Source of the DNA: an uncultured Actinomyces sp.
Lineage (GTDB): Bacteria > Actinomycetota > Actinomycetes > Actinomycetales > Actinomycetaceae
Direction: 5' to 3'
Length of the DNA: 32,107 nt
Assembly (NCBI GenBank): GCA_937926195.1
Contig: CALEXZ010000149.1
Location: forward strand, 1 to 32,107
Position 1 is the first letter of the stretch. Each line of letters begins with the position of its first letter. This document shows positions 22,315 to 29,701 of this stretch, one piece after another. Made by a program: the position numbers and the translations under genes. The notes under the pieces are model-generated. The model saw nothing but the letters and a program-made list of their open reading frames with translations. It did not search any database and was not told the origin of the DNA.

Positions 22315-22980
22315 ATGTCACCCGTTCCTGCCCCGGTTCCCGATCCCGCTCTTGTCGAGCGGGCCGCCGACGTCGACGACGCGCTGCGCCTGCTGTACCC
22401 CGACGCCCGCTGCGCCCTGGAGCACGAGGGCCCCTTTCAGCTCCTCGTCGCCACCGTCCTGTCGGCGCAGACCACCGACGCCAGGGTCAACACCGTCACC
22501 CCCGAGCTCTTCCGGCGTTGGCCCGACGCCGCCTCGCTCAGCCAGGCGGACGTCATCGCCCTCACCGACCTCCTGCGGCCGCTGGGGATGCAGCGCACCC
22601 GCGCTGAGAGGCTCGTGTCCCTGGGGCAGGTGCTCGCCGAGCGCCACGACGGCGAGGTCCCCACCGAGCGCGACGCGCTCGTCGCCCTGCCGGGTGTCGG
22701 GCGCAAGACCGCCAACGTCGTGCTCGGCAACGCCTTCGGCGTGCCCGCCCTCACGGTCGACACGCACGTGGGGCGGCTGAGCCGACGCCTGGGCTGGACC
22801 CGCCACACCGACCCCCTCAAGGCCGAGCGGGACATCGCCGCTCTGTGGGCGCCCGAGCGTTGGACCGACGGCTGTCACCGTCTCATCGAGCACGGACGCG
22901 CCGTCTGCCGGGCCCGCGCACCGCGCTGCGCGCAGTGCGCCCTGCTCGACGCGGGGCTGTGCCCGCAGGCGGGCCTGTGA
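22315..22980 (+). CDS. nth: Endonuclease III (DNA glycosylase/AP lyase)
   Basis: The product is 221 aa. The helix-hairpin-helix with the catalytic lysine reads LPGVGRKTANVVLGNAFG, followed by the catalytic Asp in TVDTHVGRLSRRLG. The iron-sulfur cysteines are in CRARAPRCAQC and GLC. It excises oxidised pyrimidines and nicks the abasic site in base excision repair. The cluster pattern is C-x6-C-x2-C-x7-C, where the usual last spacing is five. ATG 22315 is preferred over GTG 22309 because AGGA at 22303-22306 is then 8 nt away. The nth-crp pairing is found in mycobacteria too. The alpha/beta hydrolase gene is convergent downstream. Confidence 0.95.
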   Translation: MSPVPAPVPDPALVERAADVDDALRLLYPDARCALEHEGPFQLLVATVLSAQTTDARVNTVTPELFRRWPDAASLSQADVIALTDLLRPLGMQRTRAERLVSLGQVLAERHDGEVPTERDALVALPGVGRKTANVVLGNAFGVPALTVDTHVGRLSRRLGWTRHTDPLKAERDIAALWAPERWTDGCHRLIEHGRAVCRARAPRCAQCALLDAGLCPQAGL

Positions 22981-23022
22981 ACGTCACCGCCGCCGTGCCC
23001 GGCCCACCCGGTTCCCCCGGTC

Positions 23023-23925
23023 CTAGGCCTGCGCGCCCAGGAAGGGCAGCACGACCTCCAGCAGCCGCTCCGGTGCCTCCCGGTGGGGGAAGTGGCCGAC
23101 CCCTCGCACCGTCACCTGCTGCAGCGGCCCCGCGACGTGGTGGGTGTCGCGCGCGTAGGCCTGAGCGGGCTGCACCGGGTCCAGCTGACCCTGCACGCTG
23201 AGCACCGGCACCCCCACCGTCCGGCCCAGCGCCATGATCTCGCGTCGGCTGAGCAGCGCACTGCGCACCGTCGCCATGGCCGAGCGCGCGGCACCCGGCC
23301 GGGCCAGCAGCGCCGCGTAGTACTCCGCCGGCTCCGCCGCCGCCTCGCGCGTGGCGGGGCCGGCCCACGAGCGCAGCAGCCGCTCCATGCCCGCCGTCGT
23401 CGACAGGCTCCGCTCGGGCAGCACCGGCGTCTTGAACATGAGGTACTGCAGGGACGCGCCCGACAGCATCCGGCCGCGCAGCGAGCGCACCGCCACCGGG
23501 TGCGGTGCCCCCACCGGCACGATCGCGCGTACCGTCATGGGCTCGCGTGCCGCCAGCTGCCACGCCACCTGCCCGCCGAGCCCCGCGCCGACGACGACGG
23601 CCGACTCGTGCCCCAGCGAGCGGATGACCCCCAGCACGTCGTCAGCCAGGGTCGACAGCGAGTAGCCCGACGGCGGCCGGTCCGAGCCGCCGAAGCCCCG
23701 CAGGTCCAGGGCGGCGACCCGGTGGCCCGCCTCGGAGATCGCCGGCATCACCTCCGACCACGCCCACCAGCACTCGGGGAAGCCGTGCAGCAGCAGCACC
23801 AGCGCAGGCATCGGCCGGGCCCCCGGCAGCGGGTCGGGGCCGGCCAGGGCGACGTGGAAGCGCGTACCTCCGGCGGTGAGGCTGCGGTGGGTCCAGGGTC
23901 CGGGGCGGTTGACGGAGACAGGCAC
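23023..23925 (-). CDS. Alpha/beta-hydrolase, EphE-like by position, lacking a visible nucleophile
   Basis: The product is 300 aa. The oxyanion region is LLHGFPECWWAW (46-57), and ALDLRGFGGSDRP follows as in epoxide hydrolases. The nucleophile elbow, normally GHDWGG or GHSxGG, reads VVGAGLGGQVAW (111-122), with Gly at 115 where the Asp or Ser should be. The acid position may be D in GQLDPV and the His is present in VRGVGHFPH. The fold is clear, but activity is doubtful unless another residue substitutes. The hydrolase sits next to nth as ephE lies near nth in M. tuberculosis. There is no signal peptide; the protein should be cytoplasmic. Its start may be shorter, but GTG or ATG choices do not affect the motifs. 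Confidence 0.85.
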   Translation of the reverse strand: MPVSVNRPGPWTHRSLTAGGTRFHVALAGPDPLPGARPMPALVLLLHGFPECWWAWSEVMPAISEAGHRVAALDLRGFGGSDRPPSGYSLSTLADDVLGVIRSLGHESAVVVGAGLGGQVAWQLAAREPMTVRAIVPVGAPHPVAVRSLRGRMLSGASLQYLMFKTPVLPERSLSTTAGMERLLRSWAGPATREAAAEPAEYYAALLARPGAARSAMATVRSALLSRREIMALGRTVGVPVLSVQGQLDPVQPAQAYARDTHHVAGPLQQVTVRGVGHFPHREAPERLLEVVLPFLGAQA

Positions 23926-23984
23926 GTGGGAAGGCTACCGGCGCGGTCCGGAAGATGAGCCGCGGCGTCCCGAAGGACGGCGGA

Positions 23985-24305
23985 TCAGCCCAGCACGAGC
24001 GACAGCGCCACGTAGGTGCCGGTCCCTCCGATGAGCGACAGGCCGATCTGGCGCCGCCACAGGTGCAGGGCCGCCGTCGCCACGATGCCCGCCAGCGCCG
24101 GAGCCCAGGTCGACGGCGCCGTGCTCACGCCGTCGAGCGTGTAGGCGATGAGAACGACCATGACGCCCAGGGGCATGGTGCGAGACAGGAACTCGACGAG
24201 CGCGCTGCGCCGACCGCGCAGCAGCGCGAAGGGGGCGATCCGGCAGGCGTAGGTGATGGCGGCGACCACGAGCACCGCCACGACCAGCTGCGACGTCGAC
24301 AGCAT
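23985..24305 (-). CDS. azlD: AzlD-like small subunit of a branched-chain amino acid exporter
   Basis: The product is 106 aa with four hydrophobic segments: QLVVAVLVVAAITYACRIAPF, MPLGVMVVLIAYTLDG, WAPALAGIVATAALHLW and the C-terminal GTYVALSLVLG. The TYACRIAPF and MPLGVMVVLIAY motifs are typical AzlD features. It is the partner of AzlC; the pair exports branched-chain amino acids or related compounds through the cytoplasmic membrane. The ATG overlaps the azlC stop by 1 nt (TGATG), which indicates translational coupling. It ends near the hydrolase start, with a 59-nt gap. Confidence 0.92.
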   Translation of the reverse strand: MLSTSQLVVAVLVVAAITYACRIAPFALLRGRRSALVEFLSRTMPLGVMVVLIAYTLDGVSTAPSTWAPALAGIVATAALHLWRRQIGLSLIGGTGTYVALSLVLG

Positions 24306-25063
24306 CAGGACGTCACCGCCTCGGAGGTCGTCCCCTCGTCACGGGGGCTGCCGCCGTCGGAGAGTCCCCGACGGCGACGCCACAGGAACAGGGCAGTGAG
24401 ACCGAGGGCCAGCACGCCCAGGGCGCTGAGCAGCGCCGCCGTGCCGCCGACCGTGAGCCCGACCGCCCCGGCGACGACGCCCAGCAGCAGCACCGCGGCG
24501 TCCGGGTAGGTGCGCCAGTTCTCGATCGCCAGGATGACGAACAGGGACGTGAGTACGAAGCCCAGCAGCTCGATGTCCTCCCCGACGACGTGGGCGAGCC
24601 AGGTGCCGGCGAGCGCTCCCGCCGTCGTACCCAGGATCCAGGCGAGATGGCTGCACACCTGAACGCCCAGCAGGTAGGGGCCGCTCATGCGCGTGCGGTC
24701 CTTGGCGGCGAGCAGCGCGTACACCTCGTCCGTGATCGCGTGCACGGAGTACAGGCGACGCAGCGTCCCGCGGCGGATCCGTTCCAGGGGGAAGCCCAGC
24801 CCGTAGAAGATGTGCCGGCCGGAGACGAAGACCGTGGACGCGGCGATGGTCGCCAGGGGCTCACCGGCCGCCGCCAGCGGCACGAGCAGCATCTGCATCG
24901 TGCCCGAGTAGATGAGCACCGACCACAGCGGCGCCCACCACCAGGACAGCCCGGCAGCGGACAGGAGCATCCCGGCGGCCAGGCCCAGGGTGATGTACCC
25001 GATGACGATCGGCACCGCGTCGCGCACGGCGTCTCTGAGCGTCTGGGTCGAGGGGGTGGGCAC
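24305..25063 (-). CDS. azlC: AzlC-like large subunit of a branched-chain amino acid exporter
   Basis: The product is 252 aa with about six to seven transmembrane segments. AzlC features include AVPIVIGYITLGLAAGML, SVLIYSGTMQMLLVPL, the VSGRHIFYGL loop and HAITDEVYALL. The C-terminus ends in a basic cytoplasmic tail (WRRRRGL) and a Ser/Glu-rich end. With AzlD it forms a branched-chain amino acid exporter. The ATG at 25063 gives the family's usual N-terminus. Downstream coupling with azlD is by TGATG. No regulator is adjacent, unlike azlB-azlCD in Bacillus. The region upstream (94 nt to the next stop) has no clear promoter. Confidence 0.93.
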   Translation of the reverse strand: MPTPSTQTLRDAVRDAVPIVIGYITLGLAAGMLLSAAGLSWWWAPLWSVLIYSGTMQMLLVPLAAAGEPLATIAASTVFVSGRHIFYGLGFPLERIRRGTLRRLYSVHAITDEVYALLAAKDRTRMSGPYLLGVQVCSHLAWILGTTAGALAGTWLAHVVGEDIELLGFVLTSLFVILAIENWRTYPDAAVLLLGVVAGAVGLTVGGTAALLSALGVLALGLTALFLWRRRRGLSDGGSPRDEGTTSEAVTS

Positions 25064-25157
25064 GCCGTCAGCCTACGGGCGTTGGTGACGCAGACCACTC
25101 CCTGATCTCATCATGAGACCTGGCGCGCGAGGATCTGGACCGGTGGCGGGCGCGGGC

Positions 25158-26609
25158 TCAGTCCAGCGCCGTGCGGACCCGGTCGACGACCGCCTGCTCG
25201 CGGCGTCCGGCCCGTCGGGCGGAGTGGGAGACGACACCGACCATGATGAGCAGCAGCCCCAGCCAGAGGAAGCGGCCGGTGACGGCGTCGGACCACACGT
25301 AGGAGGCCAGGTCCTCGCCCAGGCTCGACTGGCGGGCCAGGCGGTCCAGCGTCGGCGTCAGCAGCTGGTTCATGAGGCTCGGCACGGTGAGCGCGGGCAG
25401 GCCCACGAGGAGGGTGAGCACGCCCACGACGATGGTGCCCAGGGAGGAGCGGCGGGCCGCCCACATGGCCAGGGCGAGGGCGCCTGCCCCGACGGCGAGC
25501 TCGATGAGGGCCGTGCCGCTCAGGGCGAAGCGGTGGGTGTCCACCGCGGTCAGCGCCTGCGCGGCCGAGTCGTGCAGGAAGAACCAGGCGAGGGGCAGCA
25601 GGACGACGGCGAGCAGGACCCCCGCCCAGTGGGAGGCCGTGCGCGGGGCGAGCCTGCCGACGACGCTCGAGCCCTCCAGGAGGATGTCGTCCTCCGTGCG
25701 CGGGGAGGGCTCGCGGACGTGGCGCCCGCGTGGGGGAGCGACGCTGACGGCGCCCTCGGCGCCCGTGCCCGTCACCGGTTCGGTGTCCGCACCGGGCGTG
25801 GCGGCGGCCGTCTCGACGACGCCGACGGGCGCGGTGCCGGCAGGCTCGGCGGCTTCAGCGGCTGTGTCGGGCTCAAAGGGCGTGGAGCCTGCGTCCGTCG
25901 CGATGTCGGCGAAGATCGAGCGGCGGGTCACGGTCTCGGGCTCGTCCCAGTTGATGATGTCGGTCGGCTCGTAGGAGCCGGGCTCCTGCGGGGTGGCGCT
26001 CGCGCTCTCCCGAGCGTGCGCGGGGGCCCGGGTGCTGTCGACAGGCGTCGTCCCCTCACCGAGAACCGGCGCCGGGATCCCGGGCTCGTCGTCGGGGAAG
26101 ATCGGGTCAGATGCGGCGAGGTCGGGGAAGGCGGGCTCAGCCGCCTCGGGGTCGAGGGAACGGGGATCGGCGGTGGCGGGCTCGTCCGCCGCGACCTCGG
26201 GGAAGATGGGGTCAGATGCGGCGAGGTCGGGGAAGGCGGGCTCGGCTGCCAGGGCCCTGGCGGCGAGGGCCTCGGCCGTAAGGACCTCGGCGGCGATGGG
26301 CTCAGCTGACAGCGGTTCGGCGGGCTCGGGCTCGTCCGCGTCGGGCTCTACGGCGAGGGGCTCGGTGGGCTCGGGCTCGGCGGCGAGGGGCTCGGCGGGC
26401 TCGGGCTCTGCTGCGATGGGCTCGGCAGCCTCAGGCTCGGCGGCCTCGGGTACGGCGGCCTCGGAATCGGCTGCGAGTGGCTCAGCGGCGTCAGGCTCGG
26501 CGCCGTCGGATTCCGCAGCGATGGGCTCAGCAGGGACGGCCTCAAGGGTGAGCGTCTCGTCAGGGTCGGATGACACGTCGTCGGAACGGGTGGGGTTGTC
26601 AGTACTCAC
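25158..26609 (-). CDS. Repeat-rich Ala/Glu/Pro protein with C-terminal membrane domain
   Basis: The product is 483 aa. The first roughly 310 residues are acidic and low-complexity: repeats of AEP-type units (EPAEPLAAEPEPTEPLA) with a duplicated EPAFPDLAASDPIFP segment, then TDIINWDEPETVTRRSIFADIA. The last 145 residues have four hydrophobic segments (GVLLAVVLLPLAWFFLHDS, TALIELAVGAGALALAMWA, SLGTIVVGVLTLLVGLPA and FLWLGLLLIMVGVVSH). I do not recognise a family. The N-terminus has no signal peptide and should be cytoplasmic. GTG 26609 is chosen because AAGGAGG lies 5 nt upstream; the longer open frame to 26702 lacks such a site. Its repeats suggest length variation between strains. It is 111 nt downstream of another membrane-protein gene on the same strand. 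Confidence 0.82.
   Translation of the reverse strand: MSTDNPTRSDDVSSDPDETLTLEAVPAEPIAAESDGAEPDAAEPLAADSEAAVPEAAEPEAAEPIAAEPEPAEPLAAEPEPTEPLAVEPDADEPEPAEPLSAEPIAAEVLTAEALAARALAAEPAFPDLAASDPIFPEVAADEPATADPRSLDPEAAEPAFPDLAASDPIFPDDEPGIPAPVLGEGTTPVDSTRAPAHARESASATPQEPGSYEPTDIINWDEPETVTRRSIFADIATDAGSTPFEPDTAAEAAEPAGTAPVGVVETAAATPGADTEPVTGTGAEGAVSVAPPRGRHVREPSPRTEDDILLEGSSVVGRLAPRTASHWAGVLLAVVLLPLAWFFLHDSAAQALTAVDTHRFALSGTALIELAVGAGALALAMWAARRSSLGTIVVGVLTLLVGLPALTVPSLMNQLLTPTLDRLARQSSLGEDLASYVWSDAVTGRFLWLGLLLIMVGVVSHSARRAGRREQAVVDRVRTALD
26092..26243 (-). repeat. Two 47-nt near-identical repeats 105 nt apart
   Basis: Copies at 26092-26138 and 26197-26243 differ at one base and encode EPAFPDLAASDPIFP twice. 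The 105-nt period (35 codons) keeps frame, so expansion or contraction would be tolerated. Confidence 0.85.
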
Positions 26610-26720
26610 ATGCCCTCCTTCGGTGCGCACCCACCGTAACGGCCGCGACCCCCGCCGCCGGGGAGGCGTGCCGCCGCCCCGGCGTGCGCCAGCGCCCTCC
26701 AAGGGTTCCCGGGCGTGTCC

Positions 26721-27692
26721 TCAGAGCGTGGCCGCCGCCTCACCCCGGTGCCGCCGGGCCTGGCTCACGCGCCCCTGACGCCGCGCCATGTGCACGCCCC
26801 AGCCGATGGTGGTCAGCACGACCCCCGTCGACACGAGGCTGATGCCCGTCGCGTCGGCCGGGACCCAGGCCGCCACCACACCACGGCCCGGCAGCGAGCC
26901 CAGCCCCGACAGCAGCAGCGGCAGTCCCGCCAGGGTCAGCAGGGGCCCGACACCGCGCGCCCCGAGCGTCGAGCGACCTGCCCAGGCCGCCCCCACCACG
27001 AGCAGCACGAGGGCGCACACGACGATCCCGTAGCCCTGGACGGTCGGCAGGGAGGAGGAACCGGTGACGATGCGGCTGTACTGCCCACGCAGGAGGTAGA
27101 ACGCGCCGACGACGCCCACGGCCACCGCCGGCAGGGACAGGACGTGGTCCCGACGCCGAGCCGGAGGTGCGGACGGCGTCACCCCGAGCGTGCGGTCCGC
27201 CTGAGCCTGGGACTGGGCGTGACGCGCCTGCGCCCGACCCGCCCGGCGTGCCCGGCGCATCGCCCAGGCGCCTCCCAGCATGAGCCCCGCCAGGAGCAGC
27301 ACCGTGCCCGTGGGAATGAGCGTGCGCGCCCACGCGAAGGGGGCCTGGTCGGCTCCGTCCGGGCTCATGAGGATGACCACCTGAGCCGTCAGGGCCACCA
27401 GGCCGGTGACCAGCCCGCCCAGGGAGGAGCGCGTGGCGAACAGCGTCTGCGCGGCGCCCGAGACCACGAGGAGGACGGCGACGGCGCCCAGCGCCTGCGC
27501 CCAGCGCCCCTGCAGGGACCAGGAGGCCGCCATCCCGGACAGCGTGAGCAGCGCGGGGGCGAGGACGGCACCGACGACGGCGACCAGCGCGTGGTCGCGT
27601 CTGCGTCCGCGTGGGGCGAGGGGGATCCCGCCGGACGGCGTCGGGACCGCGTCCGCACGGGAACCGGGATCAGAGGGATGGGTGGTGCTCAC
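26721..27692 (-). CDS. Unrecognised polytopic membrane protein
   Basis: The product is 323 aa with about eight hydrophobic segments in two blocks. Block one (about 35-145) includes ALVAVVGAVLAPALLTLSG, LGAVAVLLVVSGAAQTLF, VTGLVALTAQVVILMSP and TLIPTGTVLLLAGLMLGG. A basic, Arg/Ala-rich cytoplasmic linker (RRARRAGRAQARHAQSQAQA) follows, then block two (about 183-310) with SLPAVAVGVVGAFYLL, GIVVCALVLLVVGAAWAG, LLTLAGLPLLLSGLGSL and LVSTGVVLTTIGWGVHM. The two blocks each start RRRDHALV or RRRDHVLS and may be an internal duplication. I do not recognise a family. It starts at GTG 27692 and is divergent from the Fic-like gene, 71 nt apart; it may share a promoter with it. Confidence 0.8.
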   Translation of the reverse strand: MSTTHPSDPGSRADAVPTPSGGIPLAPRGRRRDHALVAVVGAVLAPALLTLSGMAASWSLQGRWAQALGAVAVLLVVSGAAQTLFATRSSLGGLVTGLVALTAQVVILMSPDGADQAPFAWARTLIPTGTVLLLAGLMLGGAWAMRRARRAGRAQARHAQSQAQADRTLGVTPSAPPARRRDHVLSLPAVAVGVVGAFYLLRGQYSRIVTGSSSLPTVQGYGIVVCALVLLVVGAAWAGRSTLGARGVGPLLTLAGLPLLLSGLGSLPGRGVVAAWVPADATGISLVSTGVVLTTIGWGVHMARRQGRVSQARRHRGEAAATL

Positions 27693-27763
27693 GCTGTCGA
27701 GAATAGCGGCGGGCAGTGGGGCCGGGGCGTGGTCGCGGCGCCGCGGGTGCGTAGGGTGGTCCG

Positions 27764-28648
27764 GTGAGCACCGACCCGGTCGTCGCGGCGTTGCGCGCCG
27801 TCGCCGCCGACCCGCGCGTGCGTGACGCCGAGACCGCCGTGCGCGAGGCCTCCACCGCTCTGAGGTGGAACGAGGCGCTGCGTCGGCGCTGGCGCGAGGC
27901 CCGGGCCGAGGCGTCGGTGCGTGGTGCCGTCGCCTCCGCCACGGTCGAGGGCGCCGTCGTCCCCGAGGGCCTGCTGCGCGAGGCCGTCGCCGCCCGCAGC
28001 CTCACCGAGGCCCTGACCGGTGACCCCTCCCTCGACGCGGCGGCGGGCCTGTGGCGTGCGGGCGTGCGCCTGAGCGGCTGGTGGCCGGACCTGCGCGGCC
28101 CCGTCAGGCCCTCCCAGCCCCCACCCCGTGCGCTGCTGGCCGCCCTGCACCGCGACGTCGTCGGACCCCTCGCCGCCGCCGGGCGGATCCGGCTGGCCGA
28201 GGTCGCCGCCCCCCGCCCCGCCGGGACCGTGCCGATCGAGGGCGGGCCCGGGCAGGCGCCGGACGGCCCCGGCCTGGACGCGCGCCTTCAGGGCCTGCTG
28301 CACCTCATCGACGTCCCCGCCGCCCCCGCCCTCGTGCGGGCCGCCGTCGTCCACGCGGAGACGGCCTGCGCCAGGCCCTTCACCGCGGGCAACGCCGCCG
28401 TCGGACGCCTGCTCGCACGCCACCTCGTCACCCGTGACGCGCTCGAGCCCACGGGGGTGGCGGTGGCCGAGCTGTGGGCGGCGCGCGTGCCCGGCGGCTA
28501 CGCGCAGGCGCTCGCGGCCTACGCCTCGGGCAGCGCCGAGGGCGTCGTCGACTGGGTCCTGTGGCAGGCGGAGGCGCTGCTGGTGGGCATCGAGGAGGGG
28601 GCGCGCGTGTGCCGGGCCGTCCAGGCCGGCACTACCGCCGTCGGCTGA
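27764..28648 (+). CDS. Fic-like protein with degenerate catalytic motif
   Basis: The product is 294 aa. Near the middle of the N-terminal half ASATVEG (57-63) resembles the Fic inhibitory motif S/TxxxEG/N (S58, E62, G63). The C-terminal half contains RPFTAGNAAVGRLLAR (204-219) where active Fic enzymes have HPFxDGNGRxxR. The catalytic His is Arg 204, the Asp/Glu is Ala, and GR is AA, while PF, GN and the final Arg remain. Fic enzymes transfer AMP or other phosphate groups to proteins; this one would probably be inactive or altered. GTG 27764 follows a short intergenic stretch. The 3' end overlaps the convergent HAD gene by 17 nt. The gene sits in the same position as Rv3662c beside the HAD/Ssd genes of M. 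tuberculosis, as remembered. Confidence 0.65.
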   Translation: MSTDPVVAALRAVAADPRVRDAETAVREASTALRWNEALRRRWREARAEASVRGAVASATVEGAVVPEGLLREAVAARSLTEALTGDPSLDAAAGLWRAGVRLSGWWPDLRGPVRPSQPPPRALLAALHRDVVGPLAAAGRIRLAEVAAPRPAGTVPIEGGPGQAPDGPGLDARLQGLLHLIDVPAAPALVRAAVVHAETACARPFTAGNAAVGRLLARHLVTRDALEPTGVAVAELWAARVPGGYAQALAAYASGSAEGVVDWVLWQAEALLVGIEEGARVCRAVQAGTTAVG

Positions 28649-29465
28649 GCGGCCCGTTCGTCACCGCCCAGGCGGCGAGGCCTCCGACGGCGAGCAGCCC
28701 GACGGCGGCCGCCCCCATCTTCCACATCTCGGGGAGGGACTCGCGCACGCTGCCGAGGGCCTCGGCCCTGGCCTGGCGGGCCACGCGCACCGGCGGCTCG
28801 AAGTCACGCACGGGCCAGCCCGCCTCGGTCGCGTGGCGACGCAGGTCGCGGTCAGGGTTGACGGCCACCGGGTGGCCCACGGCCTGAAGCATCGGCACGT
28901 CCGACACGGAGTCCGAGTAGGCCCAGGAGGAGGCGAGGTCGATGCCGTGCTCGGCGGCGTCCGCCTCGATGGCGGGCACCTTGGCACCGTGCATGAGGGA
29001 GCGCTCCACCCGGCCGGTGAAACGTCCCTCCTCGTCGACCTCCATCCGTGAGGCCACGGCCCGGTCGGCGCCGACGAGCCGGGCGATCGGCAGGACCGTC
29101 TCCTCCGTCGAGGCGGAGACGATGACGACGTCGTGGCCGGCCCGGTGGTGCGCCTCGATGAGGTCGAGGGCCTCGGCGTAGAGCGCGGGCTCGATCGCCG
29201 TCGCCATGGCCTGGGCGACCACCTGCTCCAGGTCCGCCCGCTCGATCCCCGCGCACATGGCCGCGATCTGGTTCATCAGCCGGGTGCCCTGCTCGCCGTC
29301 GGCCCCGAAGAGCAGGTACGGCAGCTGGACGACGATGCCGCGCGCCAGCGTGGGCGCGGAGATGAGACCGGAGCGGCGCATGGGCACCGAGAGGGCGAAG
29401 GTGGTCGAGGTCGCCAGGACCGTCTTGTCGAGGTCGAAGTAGGCGGCGGTGCGGGATGCTGGCAT
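28632..29465 (-). CDS. HAD-IB family phosphatase with C-terminal membrane segment
   Basis: The product is 277 aa. Motif I is YFDLDKT (9-15) with D11 and D13, motif II is VSAST, the Lys is in HGAKVPAIEADAAE, and motif III is YSDSVSDVPML. All HAD catalytic residues are present, in the SerB-like HAD-IB arrangement. A C-terminal helix (AAAVGLLAVGGLAAWAV) after a basic region should anchor it in the membrane. GAGGAGG precedes ATG 29465. The substrate (phosphoserine, a glycerophosphate or another phosphomonoester) is not decided by sequence. It is divergent from the CpaE-like gene, as Rv3661 is next to Rv3660c (ssd) in M. tuberculosis. Confidence 0.92.
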   Translation of the reverse strand: MPASRTAAYFDLDKTVLATSTTFALSVPMRRSGLISAPTLARGIVVQLPYLLFGADGEQGTRLMNQIAAMCAGIERADLEQVVAQAMATAIEPALYAEALDLIEAHHRAGHDVVIVSASTEETVLPIARLVGADRAVASRMEVDEEGRFTGRVERSLMHGAKVPAIEADAAEHGIDLASSWAYSDSVSDVPMLQAVGHPVAVNPDRDLRRHATEAGWPVRDFEPPVRVARQARAEALGSVRESLPEMWKMGAAAVGLLAVGGLAAWAVTNGPLSRRR

Positions 29466-29609
29466 CGTTCCTCCTCGGGCCTGGTGCGCGGCGGTGCCGA
29501 GACGGGGCGGCACCGGTGGCTCAGCGTTGAGCCGTGCGCGGGCCCCAGTCTAACGAGGTCTCACGAGGCCGGGCTCCACAGGCCGCCACCGCGACAGGCC
29601 CGGTCCGAG

Positions 29610-29618
29610 TTGTCCACA
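29610..29618 (+). promoter_or_regulatory. Single DnaA-box-like TTGTCCACA
   Basis: TTGTCCACA equals the actinobacterial DnaA-box consensus as remembered. It lies in the 236-nt divergent region between the HAD and CpaE-like genes. A single box outside an origin may be chance. Confidence 0.3.
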
Positions 29619-29701
29619 GCGGCGGGGCGACGGGCTGTGCCCGGCACCGGCAGGGGAACAGGCTGGGGGCGTCCCACCCTCGACCACCCGCAGGAGGCCC
29701 C

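Noticed and set aside
26715..27767. 350-codon plus-strand ORF opposite the polytopic membrane protein
   Set aside because: Arg/Gln/Gly-rich with no hydrophobic or motif structure; the minus strand shows eight membrane segments.
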